This document shows positions 6,510 through 12,898 of a DNA stretch of 15,510 nt, piece after piece. Positions within the stretch are counted from its first letter, which is position 1. Each line of letters begins with the position of its first letter. Origin of the DNA: Truepera sp. (GTDB taxonomy: Bacteria > Deinococcota > Deinococci > Deinococcales > Trueperaceae); contig JAGXSO010000057.1 of assembly GCA_018333775.1 (NCBI GenBank), positions 1-15,510 on the forward strand. The letters are read 5' to 3'. The notes beneath the pieces are model-generated. The model was given only the letters and a program-made list of their open reading frames with translations. It had not been told where the DNA came from and made no database searches. The position numbers were made by a program, and so were the translations under genes.

Positions 6510-6881
6510 TCAAGCGGCCAACGCTGCCACGATGTTGGGCAGAAGTTTGCGCAATTGAAAGCGTGCCCGGCCCAGATTGCCAACTGCGTCAAGGGTCACT
6601 ACCAGCAGGTACCCCTCGTCCTGGGTCTGATCGGTTGGCAGCGGCGTCAGCAGCACCGGGCCCTCTTCGTATTCCAGCATGATCTGGCTAATCTCGCCGT
6701 CGCCAAGCAGGCCCGCCAGAACCCGGCTCGAGGCCAGGCTGCTGGCCAGCAGGCCGGTAACAAATGCTATATCACGGTGTGGCGACACTTGCTTTAGCAG
6801 TTCCCCATCCCCTCTTACCACCGCGGCGCTGGTCACCCCCCTGATCTCCAAAAGCTGGTTAAGTAGCTCAGCGAGCTGCAT
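6510..6881 (-). CDS. Roadblock/LC7 domain protein (third of trio)
   Basis: Roadblock/LC7 proteins (the MglB fold) dimerise and usually act as GTPase-activating or scaffold partners of small Ras-like GTPases such as MglA. This 123-residue protein is a single domain: helix LAELLNQLLEIRGV, then the strand pair TSAAVVRGDGELLKQVS (16-33), a central helix (about 36-58), strands ISQIMLEYEEGPVLLTPL and YLLVVTLD, and a final helix LGRARFQLRKLLPNIVAAL. Of the three it is closest to the classical pattern. Its ATG at 6881 has a good Shine-Dalgarno sequence AGGAGG (6887-6892) 5 nt upstream, and it overlaps the preceding roadblock gene by 14 bp. It is the last gene of the operon; a 15-bp tandem repeat and a palindrome follow. 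No GTPase gene lies in the window. Confidence 0.88.
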   Translation of the reverse strand: MQLAELLNQLLEIRGVTSAAVVRGDGELLKQVSPHRDIAFVTGLLASSLASSRVLAGLLGDGEISQIMLEYEEGPVLLTPLPTDQTQDEGYLLVVTLDAVGNLGRARFQLRKLLPNIVAALAA

Positions 6882-7236
6882 GTCGCCCTCCTAAGAGTCG
6901 CTGGACTTGTGGCCCGACGGCGTCCAGGATCTGATGCACTAGCGCCCGATTACCGTGCGGCTGGAAAATTAGCGCCAAGGTGTACTCAGCATAGCGAAAC
7001 AACATCGCCTCGTGCTTAGCCAGCGTGACTACCTGCTGCACCGGCTCCCCCATACCGAGTGCCATAAAGGCACGCCGCGCAGCCCCAGCCACTGAGGCCA
7101 GCTCCGCTGCTGCTTGCTCGGCCTCAATCACCCCGGGCCCCAGCGCCTCTACCAAGAGGCCATCATGGCTAAACACCACTATTGCCACTAGCCCATCCAG
7201 AGCGAGAAAGGGACGCAAGGCGCTGACTAAGCTCAA
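6868..7236 (-). CDS. Roadblock/LC7-like protein (second of trio)
   Basis: This is a 122-residue single-domain protein. Residues 9-35 (FLALDGLVAIVVFSHDGLLVEAL) give the roadblock strand-turn-strand, followed by a long Ala-rich helix (about 38-62), strands VQQVVTLAKHEAMLFRYAEYTLALIFQP (66-93) and a C-terminal helix. It is more diverged than its downstream neighbour, so the family call rests partly on position between two roadblock genes. The start is a TTG that overlaps the TGA of the upstream gene by four bases (TTGA), with AGAGGT (7243-7248) 6 nt before it. Coupled translation with both neighbours suggests the three products form one complex at set ratios. Confidence 0.78.
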   Translation of the reverse strand: MSLVSALRPFLALDGLVAIVVFSHDGLLVEALGPGVIEAEQAAAELASVAGAARRAFMALGMGEPVQQVVTLAKHEAMLFRYAEYTLALIFQPHGNRALVHQILDAVGPQVQRLLGGRHAAR

Positions 7237-7595
7237 GCTAAGACCTCTAGGATGCGCACCGATACCTGCTCGCTGTATAGTCTGGCCTTACCGATATTCC
7301 CATACGGATTCATCACCACCAGGCAAAACAGCTCATCGCTTAGGAGCCGGGTGTAGCCAATCAGGTGGCTGGCTACCACCACCACCTCGCTGAGCTCGCC
7401 CCCCGCCAGGACGCCGTTATAGCTCTGGCGGACGTAGCTTATGACCTTGGTCTTCTCAGCTGTCATCATCGACAGGTCGTGCCCCTGAGAAGGGTACTGG
7501 GCGATCAGTAGCCCGTCCATCCCGCCGACCGCCGCCGACAGGGCGCCATCGACGTTATCAACGAGAAAGCCCAAGAGCCGATCGAGATCTTCCAT
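7233..7595 (-). CDS. Roadblock/LC7 domain protein (first of trio)
   Basis: This is a 120-residue roadblock domain: N-terminal helix DRLLGFLVDNVDGA, strand pair LSAAVGGMDGLLIAQYP (19-35), central helix MMTAEKTKVISYVRQSYNGV, strands SEVVVVASHLIGYTRLLSDELFCLVVMNP (69-97), and last helix NIGKARLYSEQVSVRILEVL. It is expected to be a cytoplasmic partner of a Ras-like GTPase or a scaffold; no GTPase gene is nearby, so the partner must be encoded elsewhere if there is one. The ATG at 7595 lies exactly 6 nt after TAGACT (7602-7607) and has no Shine-Dalgarno sequence, so the operon mRNA is probably leaderless. It is divergent from the 66-aa gene at 7708, sharing a 112-bp promoter region. Confidence 0.88.
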   Translation of the reverse strand: MEDLDRLLGFLVDNVDGALSAAVGGMDGLLIAQYPSQGHDLSMMTAEKTKVISYVRQSYNGVLAGGELSEVVVVASHLIGYTRLLSDELFCLVVMNPYGNIGKARLYSEQVSVRILEVLA

Positions 7596-7601
7596 GGCCT
7601 G

Positions 7602-7607
7602 AGTCTA
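7602..7607 (-). promoter_or_regulatory. Candidate leaderless -10 element of the roadblock operon
   Basis: TAGACT, 6 nt before the ATG at 7595. It is the same hexamer and spacing as before the phosphatase gene (5214-5219). No -35 hexamer is evident. Confidence 0.55.
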
Positions 7608-7649
7608 GCAGAGCGCAGCGCAGTTCGGCGTGGCGTTTTTCGCCCTGCT

Positions 7650-7680
7650 CCAGACCCGCCTGACATGGGCTCCGGTCTGG
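7650..7680. promoter_or_regulatory. Interrupted palindrome upstream of the nucleotidyltransferase module
   Basis: CCAGACC (7650-7656) and GGTCTGG (7674-7680) form a 7-bp inverted repeat with a 17-bp centre, which itself contains GCC/GGC (7658-7660, 7668-7670). It ends 15 bp before the predicted -10 element of the gene at 7708, where an operator or activator site would lie. Confidence 0.4.
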
Positions 7681-7695
7681 GCGGTGGCGGCGTGC

Positions 7696-7701
7696 TATGG
7701 T
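7696..7701 (+). promoter_or_regulatory. Candidate leaderless -10 element of the 66-aa gene
   Basis: TATGGT stands exactly 6 nt before the ATG at 7708. The same hexamer at the same distance precedes ubiX. This spacing favours the ATG at 7708 over the in-frame ATG at 7702. Confidence 0.5.
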
Positions 7702-7707
7702 ATGAGC

Positions 7708-7908
7708 ATGGACGCACGGCGCCAGCAGCCCAAGATGAAGGTGGTGGGACGCAGAAAACCATCCTCCGGCGGGCTCGAGGCGGCTAACAACCTCTTTAAA
7801 CTGGTCATCGACCTGCGCGGCGATAAACCCTTTTTCCCGAAAGGCGTTTACAAGTTTCGCAGCTTCAAGGAGAAAGAAGCCTGGGAATGGGAGATGAGGA
7901 CGCGCTAG
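7708..7908 (+). CDS. Small basic protein, putative partner of the nucleotidyltransferase
   Basis: This 66-residue protein is rich in Lys and Arg. The first 20 residues are basic and look disordered; the rest has a helix (GLEAANNLFKLVIDLRG, 22-38) and a conserved-looking tail with PKGVYKFRSFKEKEAWEWEMRTR (44-66). As far as I recall, short proteins ending in a PKGVYRFxSFEEAxEW-like motif occur next to nucleotidyltransferase genes, but I cannot name the family. Reading frames further upstream are open to 7630, yet the ATG at 7708 is chosen from the TATGGT at 6-nt spacing. It overlaps the nucleotidyltransferase gene by 22 bp, so translation is coupled. A role as antitoxin or accessory subunit is inference. 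Confidence 0.7.
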   Translation: MDARRQQPKMKVVGRRKPSSGGLEAANNLFKLVIDLRGDKPFFPKGVYKFRSFKEKEAWEWEMRTR

Positions 7909-8387
7909 AGTCCCGTCCGCCGACGACCGAAGACCTCATCCATCTCTGCCGCGAGCTTAATCGCCTGGAAGCGAAGTATGTGGTCATCGGAGGAATGGCC
8001 GTGAACCAGCACGGCCTGGTGAGGGCGACCGAAGACATCGATCTGCTTATTGATGCCAGCCTCGAAAACCAAAAAAGGGTCAAGGCCGCGCTGCTCCACC
8101 TGCCCGACCAGGCGGCCAAAGAGATCGAGGTGGGTGACCTAGAGGAATACGCGGTCATCCGCGTGGCTGATGCCTTCGTCGTAGATCTGATGAAAGAGGC
8201 TTGCGGCATCGATTATCAGGAAGCCGCCAAAGAGATCGTCCTGTTCGAGGTACAGGGGGTCGCCATCCCGATGCCGTCTGCTAAGCTGCTCCTGCGGCTC
8301 AAGCAGACGCTCAGAGCCAAAGACGTGCAAGACCGCGAGTTTTTAGAGAGAAAGCTTAAGCGGCAGCAGAAGGTTGACGGCGGATAG
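7887..8387 (+). CDS. MNT-type nucleotidyltransferase (AbiEii-like)
   Basis: This 166-residue protein has the polymerase-beta-like nucleotidyltransferase core: GG at 35-36 (YVVIGGMAVNQHG), the metal-binding D50-x-D52 (RATEDIDLLID) and a third acidic residue D100 (AFVVDLM). The family uses these to transfer nucleotides to protein or RNA, and many members are toxins or antitoxins (AbiEii, MNT of HEPN/MNT pairs). The C-terminal part (128-155, MPSAKLLLRLKQTLRAKDVQDREFL) is the helix with K and D residues common in this group. It is cytoplasmic. The ATG at 7887 overlaps the 66-aa gene by 22 bp; AAGGAG at 7867-7872 is too far to be an ideal ribosome site. No HEPN gene is adjacent. It is convergent with glnS, 19 bp apart. 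Confidence 0.85.
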   Translation: MGDEDALESRPPTTEDLIHLCRELNRLEAKYVVIGGMAVNQHGLVRATEDIDLLIDASLENQKRVKAALLHLPDQAAKEIEVGDLEEYAVIRVADAFVVDLMKEACGIDYQEAAKEIVLFEVQGVAIPMPSAKLLLRLKQTLRAKDVQDREFLERKLKRQQKVDGG

Positions 8388-8406
8388 ACGAGCAGCCACG
8401 GCAGCG

Positions 8407-10680
8407 CTAGTTGAGTTGCTGACTAAGGAGCGCTTGCACCAGTTGCGGGTTGGCCCGACCCTGGGTCTCGCGCATCACCTGACCAACAAAAAAGCCCATC
8501 AAGCCGGTCTTCCCCGCCCGGTAGCCAGCCACCTTGTCGGGGTGCGCGGCAAGCAGCCGGGCCACCAGCGGCTCCAAAGCCTCCCTATCGGCTACTTGAG
8601 CTAGCCCTCGGGCCTCCACCACAGCGCGGGGCGACCCCCCCCCGGTGACCAGCTCCGCAAAGACCTCCTTAGCGCTGTGCGAGGAAATCACCCCTTCGTC
8701 GATCAACTGCACCAGCTCGGCCAGGCCGGCCGGCGTTAGGGCCAGCCCTGTTAGGGGTCGCTCCTTGTGCTCTCGCCGAAGCTCGTTCAGCAGCCAGTTA
8801 GCGATCCCTTGGGCGTTGGCGTGGTGCGCAACAGCCTCAGCGAAGAAGGCAGCCAAGGCGGGATCAGTTGCCAGCGTTGCAGCATCGTCGGCGCTTAGAC
8901 GATAGGCCGTTATCAGCCGCGCGGCGCGGCCCCGCTGTTCAGGGTCGAGGCTGCCTAACTTATCCTTGCGCTCGGCAGAGGCCGCTACCGCGCTCGCAGG
9001 GCGGCGCGGCACCTCGCGCTCTCCTTCCATTAGCTTGGTCCAGCTATCGCGCAAGGCCACGATACGGTTAAAGACCGGCACGCCGACTTGGGGATCGCGG
9101 CAAAAATAGCCCTGGCGCTCGAACTGGTAGCTCGAGCCAGGCGGGTCGTCGCGCACGCTCGGCTCGACATAGCCGTGCTTGACCACCAGCGAGTTGGGAT
9201 TGAGATAGTTTAAGAAGTGCTCCTCACCCGCGTCCGGGTCGGGAACGGTGAAGAGCCGGTCATAGAGGCGGAACTCGGCGTGAATAGCGTACCGCGCTGA
9301 GACCCAATGAATGGCCCCGCCGATCTTGCGCTCCGGGTTCTGGCCGAGCGTGTCGAGATCGGCTGTGCAGCGCAGTTCGATCACCCGGCCCGCCGGGTCC
9401 TTGATCACCTCGTCGCAGCGGATGACATAGGCGTGGCGCAACCGCACCTCGCGGCCCGGCGCCAGGCGCTTGTAGCCCTGGGGCGGGTGCTCCATGAAGT
9501 CGTCGCGCTCGATATACAGCTCGCGCGTAAAGGGCACCGGACGGCCTCCCTGCTTAGGGACGTCGTGCGGCCAGTAAGGAGCATCAAGCCGCAACAACTG
9601 GCCTTCCGGGTAGTTGGTCAGCACCACCTTAAGCGGGTCCAACACCGCCATCACCCGCGGCGCTTCCCAGTTGAGATCGTCGCGCACTACATGTTCAAAG
9701 AGCGCGTGGTCCACGCGGCTGTTGGTTTTAGCTACTCCGATGCGGGCGCAGAACTCACGGATCGCCTCGGGCCGCACGCCACGCCGCCGCAACCCGGCCA
9801 GCGTAGGCAGGCGCGGATCGTCCCAGCCGGCGACATGTCCCTCCTTGACTAACTGGATCAGCTTGCGCTTGCTCAATACGGTGTAGTCGAGGTTCAGCCG
9901 GGCGAACTCGTACTGGTACGGGCGCGATGGCAGCGGCACATTCTCCACCAGCCAGTCGTAAAGCGGGCGATGGATCTCGTATTCCAGCGAGCAGAGCGAG
10001 TGGGTGATCCCCTCGATGGCGTCCGAGAGTGGGTGGGCAAAGTCGTACATAGGGTAGATGTGCCAGGCGTTCCCGGTGCGGTGGTGCTCGGCGTGGAGGA
10101 TGCGGTACAAGACTGGGTCGCGCATGACGATGTTGGGCGAAGCCATGTCGATCTTAGCGCGGAGCGTGCTCGAGCCCGCTGCCAACTCGCCGGCGCGCAT
10201 GCGGGCAAAAAGCTCGAGGTTCTCGGCCACACTGCGGTTGCGATACGGGCTGTCCCGGCCCGGCTCGGTGAGCGTGCCGCGATACTCCCGGAGCTCGTCA
10301 GGGCTTAAGTCGCAGACGTAAGCCTTGGCTGCCTTTATCAGCCCCACAGCATACTGGTAGAGCTGTTCAAAGTAGTCCGAAGCATAGTAGAGGTGCTCGC
10401 CCCAGTCGAAGCCGAGCCAGCGGATATCGGCCATGATCGACTCGACATACTCGGTCTCTTCCTTGACCGGGTTGGTGTCATCAAAGCGGAGGTGGCAGCA
10501 CCCCTGATAGTCATGCGCGATGCCAAAGTCGATGCAGATAGCCTTGGCGTGACCGATGTGCAGGTAGCCGTTCGGCTCGGGTGGGAAGCGGGTAACGACC
10601 CGGCTGATTTTGCCACGCCGCAGGTCGTCGTCAATGATATCGGTGATAAAGTTAGGAGGGACAACGCGAGTAGCGCTCAT
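8407..10680 (-). CDS. glnS: Glutaminyl-tRNA synthetase with C-terminal YqeY/GatB domain
   Basis: GlnRS charges tRNA-Gln with glutamine in the cytoplasm. The 757 residues comprise a class I catalytic core with [15 protein letters not shown] (33-47, HIGH at 41-44) and VLSKRKL (268-274, KMSKS equivalent), the anticodon-binding beta-barrels (about 340-550), and an added C-terminal domain (about 575-757). That last domain matches YqeY and the tail of GatB (NWLLNELR 628-635; [19 protein letters not shown] 660-678; [30 protein letters not shown] 723-752). In Deinococcus GlnRS this domain helps bind tRNA-Gln. The ATG at 10680 is chosen over longer in-frame options because TACCCT (10687-10692) lies 6 nt upstream with a TTGTCC -35-like hexamer (10710-10715) at 17-bp spacing. 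A run of nine C on the + strand (8635-8643) lies in the YqeY domain and keeps frame. Confidence 0.95.
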   Translation of the reverse strand: MSATRVVPPNFITDIIDDDLRRGKISRVVTRFPPEPNGYLHIGHAKAICIDFGIAHDYQGCCHLRFDDTNPVKEETEYVESIMADIRWLGFDWGEHLYYASDYFEQLYQYAVGLIKAAKAYVCDLSPDELREYRGTLTEPGRDSPYRNRSVAENLELFARMRAGELAAGSSTLRAKIDMASPNIVMRDPVLYRILHAEHHRTGNAWHIYPMYDFAHPLSDAIEGITHSLCSLEYEIHRPLYDWLVENVPLPSRPYQYEFARLNLDYTVLSKRKLIQLVKEGHVAGWDDPRLPTLAGLRRRGVRPEAIREFCARIGVAKTNSRVDHALFEHVVRDDLNWEAPRVMAVLDPLKVVLTNYPEGQLLRLDAPYWPHDVPKQGGRPVPFTRELYIERDDFMEHPPQGYKRLAPGREVRLRHAYVIRCDEVIKDPAGRVIELRCTADLDTLGQNPERKIGGAIHWVSARYAIHAEFRLYDRLFTVPDPDAGEEHFLNYLNPNSLVVKHGYVEPSVRDDPPGSSYQFERQGYFCRDPQVGVPVFNRIVALRDSWTKLMEGEREVPRRPASAVAASAERKDKLGSLDPEQRGRAARLITAYRLSADDAATLATDPALAAFFAEAVAHHANAQGIANWLLNELRREHKERPLTGLALTPAGLAELVQLIDEGVISSHSAKEVFAELVTGGGSPRAVVEARGLAQVADREALEPLVARLLAAHPDKVAGYRAGKTGLMGFFVGQVMRETQGRANPQLVQALLSQQLN

Positions 10681-10686
10681 ACCTGG

Positions 10687-10715
10687 AGGGTACCACCGGG
10701 TGCCTGCCGGGACAA
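10687..10715 (-). promoter_or_regulatory. Candidate leaderless promoter of glnS
   Basis: -10 TACCCT (10687-10692) and -35-like TTGTCC (10710-10715) with a 17-bp spacer. The -10 ends 6 nt before the ATG at 10680, and no Shine-Dalgarno sequence is present. Confidence 0.5.
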
Positions 10716-10772
10716 CTCGCGCCGCTTCAATCGGCAATCCCCAGAGAAAACGCCCGCCACGAGGCGGCAGGA

Positions 10773-10865
10773 AATCCCCCCAACCCCCCTTGTTAAGGGG
10801 GGATTACAGCAACCCGGGGGGATTCCCCCCTTCGATAAGGGGGGAGGCCGCAGGCCGGGGGGATT
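10773..10865. repeat. Nested palindromic repeat of C6/G6 hairpins
   Basis: An outer inverted repeat AATCCCCCC (10773-10781) / GGGGGGATT (10857-10865) encloses two perfect hairpins: CCCCCCTT-gtt-AAGGGGGG (10784-10802) and CCCCCCTT-cgat-AAGGGGGG (10825-10844). GGGGGGATT also appears at 10797-10805 and 10816-10824. From memory, C6/G6 palindromes of this design are a widespread class of bacterial intergenic repeat. It fills the gap between hsp20 and glnS and may end hsp20 transcription. Confidence 0.85.
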
Positions 10866-10939
10866 AAGGCACACCCTCCCAGCCGCTACGCGCTTCACCG
10901 CCAGTTAAGGATGCGGTCGCCACGCAGTTGACTCACTGC

Positions 10940-11425
10940 TTAGCCCTGAGTGATGGCGATACGCTTGGCTTGCGCCTCCGGCACCTTGGGCATGGTCAGG
11001 GTCAGCATACCGTCGGTGACCTTAGCCGCTACCCGGTCGATCACCACGGTCGCCGGCAGGGTAACGCTGCGGCTGAACTCACCGCGCGGGACGCCCTGCA
11101 ACCAGTAGCGGCGATCCTCATTGTCGGTGATGTTGGGGATGGTGCCGCGGATGGTGAGCTGCCGACCCTCGATGCGGATGTCGAGGTCGTCCGCCTTGAT
11201 GCCCGGGACCGCCATCTCCAACACCACGGCCTCACCGGTTTCGTACAGGTCAGCCGGATAGGCGTTGAAGGTAGCGCCTAAGGTAGAGCCTACGTTAAGC
11301 AGCGGTGCGGCCATCTCGTTGAACAGGCGGTCGAACTCGCCGAACAGGCTGCCCACGCCAGCGTTGGCCAGGTCCCAGCCCCGCACCGGTACCGGACGCC
11401 CACTCTGTACACGAACTAGTGCCAT
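10940..11425 (-). CDS. Small heat shock protein, Hsp20/alpha-crystallin family
   Basis: This is an ATP-independent holdase that binds unfolding proteins and forms oligomers in the cytoplasm. The 161 residues show a variable N-terminal region with LFGEFDRLFNEM (27-38), an alpha-crystallin domain (about 53-150) starting at NAYPADLYETGEAVVLEMAVPGIKADDLDI and ending in the family hallmark A-x-V-x-DGMLTLTMPK, and a C-terminal I-A-I motif (156-158) that docks neighbouring dimers. The ATG at 11425 has a Shine-Dalgarno sequence GGGAGG (11433-11438) 7 nt upstream. A near-perfect housekeeping promoter and an 18-bp palindrome precede it, so control is probably by a repressor or RNA structure rather than an alternative sigma factor. 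It is divergent from the yceI-type gene. Confidence 0.95.
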   Translation of the reverse strand: MALVRVQSGRPVPVRGWDLANAGVGSLFGEFDRLFNEMAAPLLNVGSTLGATFNAYPADLYETGEAVVLEMAVPGIKADDLDIRIEGRQLTIRGTIPNITDNEDRRYWLQGVPRGEFSRSVTLPATVVIDRVAAKVTDGMLTLTMPKVPEAQAKRIAITQG

Positions 11426-11452
11426 ACTGAAACCTCCCTTAAGCAGAAGTGT

Positions 11453-11470
11453 TAGGGTAGTGCTACCCTA
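11453..11470. promoter_or_regulatory. 18-bp palindrome at the hsp20 transcription start
   Basis: TAGGGTAG-TG-CTACCCTA is a perfect 8+8 inverted repeat. The predicted start of transcription is near 11472, so the palindrome covers about +2 to +19. It is not the CIRCE element (TTAGCACTC-N9-GAGTGCTAA). It could be a repressor operator or, in the RNA, a hairpin; its CCCT could alternatively pair with the AGGG of the Shine-Dalgarno region. Confidence 0.65.
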
Positions 11471-11478
11471 CGGCTTAC

Positions 11479-11507
11479 AGTATAAAACTTGAGCGTTATC
11501 TTGTCAA
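11479..11507 (-). promoter_or_regulatory. Housekeeping (sigma-70 type) promoter of hsp20
   Basis: -35 TTGACA (11502-11507), 17-bp spacer, -10 TATACT (11479-11484). This is the strongest canonical promoter in the window, and it gives an untranslated leader of about 47 nt. Confidence 0.88.
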
Positions 11508-11572
11508 GTATCCTGACTTATGTTTAAGCACCGGACAGGGTCGCAATTTAGCAAGTCGATAGTGTATGCCAG

Positions 11573-11604
11573 TTAACATTTCATAGCGCTCTATATTGTA
11601 TACT
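11573..11604 (+). promoter_or_regulatory. Possible promoter of the yceI-type gene
   Basis: TATACT (11599-11604) is a good -10, and TTAACA (11573-11578) a fair -35, but the 20-bp spacer is too long. The AT-rich stretch around 11590-11610 supports a promoter here, not its exact limits. AAGGAG (11639-11644) is the ribosome site, 5 nt before the ATG. Confidence 0.4.
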
Positions 11605-11649
11605 TTGGTATGGGCTGTTTGACTAGCCTTTAGCCCTTAAGGAGCTGCA

Positions 11650-12180
11650 ATGACCTGGAACCTAGACCCTAGCCACACCAGTATTGCGTTTGCCGTCCGC
11701 CACATGGGCTTTGCCACCGTGCGCGGTACACTCAAAGCCGTAGGCGGCAGCGTCGAACTCGATGAGCAGGGTGCCCCTCGCGCTATTCACGCCGTCATCG
11801 ACGCCACCAGCATCACTACTCATGATGCCAATCGCGACGCCCATCTGCGCTCGGCCGACTTCCTGGAGGCCGAGGCCCACCCGGAGATAGTTTTCAGGAG
11901 CACCAAGATCGAGCTGCGCGGCGACAAGTATCTGGTACACGGCGAGCTGACCATCCGCGACGTCGCCAAGCCGGTAGCGCTCGAGCTCGAAACGAGCCAG
12001 CCCCTTACCGATCCCTGGGGAAATCGCCGCGCTGCCGGCAGCGTCAGCGGTAAGCTCAATCGCAAGGACTGGGGCCTGACCTGGAACCAGCTCTTAGAGG
12101 CCGGGTCGCTGTTAGTCGGTGAAGAGGTGCGCTTTACCATCGATGCTGAGGTGGTAGCGCCTACCGCCGCAGCTGCTTAG
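11650..12180 (+). CDS. YceI family polyisoprenoid-binding protein, cytoplasmic form
   Basis: YceI proteins form a lipocalin-like beta-barrel that binds long isoprenoid chains; a Thermus member was crystallised with such a lipid. The 176 residues start directly with the domain ([24 protein letters not shown], 3-26), continue through [33 protein letters not shown] (56-88), [17 protein letters not shown] (98-114) and [15 protein letters not shown] [11 protein letters not shown] (136-146). There is no signal peptide, in contrast to the periplasmic E. coli protein. The start ATG has AAGGAG 5 nt upstream. It is divergent from hsp20 and ends 20 bp before a GC-rich hairpin. Its role may be isoprenoid handling or stress response; its nearness to the isoprenoid operon about 0.7 kb downstream may be chance. 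Confidence 0.93.
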   Translation: MTWNLDPSHTSIAFAVRHMGFATVRGTLKAVGGSVELDEQGAPRAIHAVIDATSITTHDANRDAHLRSADFLEAEAHPEIVFRSTKIELRGDKYLVHGELTIRDVAKPVALELETSQPLTDPWGNRRAAGSVSGKLNRKDWGLTWNQLLEAGSLLVGEEVRFTIDAEVVAPTAAAA

Positions 12181-12200
12181 CTGAACCACTACTCATCTCT

Positions 12201-12222
12201 GCCCCCGGTGGCATCCGGGGGC
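12201..12222 (+). terminator. GC-rich hairpin after the yceI-type gene
   Basis: GCCCCCGG (12201-12208) and CCGGGGGC (12215-12222) form a perfect 8-bp stem with a 6-nt loop. It lies 20 bp after the stop codon. There is no T-run afterwards, so it would be a weak or non-canonical terminator. Confidence 0.55.
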
Positions 12223-12250
12223 TTGCCATCTCAGCGAGTTGCCGTTTCAT

Positions 12251-12415
12251 GTGCGTGAGTGGGAGGCGCTGCAACGGGCCTGGAACGCTTGGTGCTTCCA
12301 GGATGCCCAGGAACAGATAGCGCGCATCCTGGGCACATGCCGCGCCTGCCTGGCCACGGTAGTGAGGCAGCTAGAGATAAACACCCTGTCGGCAGGTCAG
12401 CCCTCCTTGAAATAA
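12251..12415 (+). CDS. Possible small protein of 54 residues
   Basis: A GTG at 12251 opens a frame to TAA at 12413-12415. The frame is also open upstream to 12185, but that part crosses the hairpin. The product has a Trp-rich start (VREWEALQRAWNAWCFQDAQEQIARIL), a CRAC pair of cysteines (C30, C33), and mostly G or C at third codon positions, like real genes here. There is no Shine-Dalgarno sequence, no TANNNT at 6 nt, and I recognise no family. The segment 12298-12335 contains two mutually exclusive inverted repeats (CCAGGATGC / GCATCCTGG and TGCCCAGG / CCTGGGCA). It could be a real small gene, a decayed fragment, or a structured non-coding region. Confidence 0.3.
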   Translation: MREWEALQRAWNAWCFQDAQEQIARILGTCRACLATVVRQLEINTLSAGQPSLK

Positions 12416-12436
12416 TCAGCCCTTTGACGTGGGGGT

Positions 12437-12826
12437 TTAGTCGTTCCGGCGCTGCTTGAAGGTCTCGTGTTGCAGGTCATCCTCTTCGATCAAGCTGATG
12501 TCTCCGGCTAACGACTCGACGTGGTGGCGGAGTTCGTGAGTGATGGTCTCCCACAGCTCTTCTTCCCAGTCGAACTCAGGATCAGCCTCGCTGATAGCGA
12601 CAAAGGAGCCGTAATAGAGGGCGATATGCCGCCCCAGCCCTTTGCCGGGGCCCAGCAGCGAGTCCGGGCCGGGGTCTAGGTATTCGCCCATGCGGTAGAC
12701 ATCGTCGAAGTCCTCTTCCAGCATGGCCTCTTTAAGCACATGCACCCCTTGCAGGTCGCGCGTGAACTCCTCGGGGATATCAGCCAGCATCACCTCAGCG
12801 GCCTGTCTGAACTCCTGATAGGTCAT
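12437..12826 (-). CDS. Zincin-like metallopeptidase family protein
   Basis: This 129-residue protein fits the small zincin family (Zincin_1, MMP-like), whose members carry a short HExxH motif and have unknown substrates. The motif is H97-E98-L-R-H101 followed by H102 (ETITHELRHHVESLAGD), with a downstream acidic patch EEDDL (114-118). The N-terminal half matches the family pattern MTYQEFRQAAEVMLADIPEEF, and the middle carries GKGLGRHIALYYGSFVAI (61-78). There is no signal peptide, so the enzyme is cytoplasmic. The ATG at 12826 lies exactly 6 nt after TAGACT (12833-12838), with no Shine-Dalgarno sequence. It is divergent from ubiX with 84 bp between the starts, so both leaderless promoters share that gap. 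Confidence 0.87.
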   Translation of the reverse strand: MTYQEFRQAAEVMLADIPEEFTRDLQGVHVLKEAMLEEDFDDVYRMGEYLDPGPDSLLGPGKGLGRHIALYYGSFVAISEADPEFDWEEELWETITHELRHHVESLAGDISLIEEDDLQHETFKQRRND

Positions 12827-12832
12827 AGCTAT

Positions 12833-12838
12833 AGTCTA
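12833..12838 (-). promoter_or_regulatory. Candidate leaderless -10 element of the metallopeptidase gene
   Basis: TAGACT ends 6 nt before the ATG at 12826. It is the third occurrence of this exact hexamer at this exact distance in the window. Confidence 0.55.
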
Positions 12839-12898
12839 CGACAGCGCTACCTTGATTACTGAGCGCCCGAATCGGTCTCCCGGGCCTGGCGGCTGCGG

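Noticed and set aside
7630..7707. An upstream start at 7630 for the 66-aa gene
   Set aside because: The added 26 residues cross the palindrome and the predicted -10 element, and no ribosome site precedes the ATG at 7630.
10681..10737. An N-terminal extension of GlnRS starting at 10737
   Set aside because: The extra 19 residues are unlike the family, and the TACCCT element 6 nt before 10680 supports the shorter start.
10681..10760. A TGGTACC sequence upstream of glnS resembling the core of a T-box riboswitch
   Set aside because: Only seven bases match, no stem I with a Gln specifier loop could be traced, and the region is better explained as the leaderless glnS promoter.
10677..10908. Pro/Gly-rich reading frames across the C6/G6 repeat
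   Set aside because: They are by-products of the palindromic repeat, with no start signal and no domain-like sequence.
11453..11470. A CIRCE/HrcA operator for hsp20
   Set aside because: Arm sequence and spacing differ completely from the CIRCE consensus.
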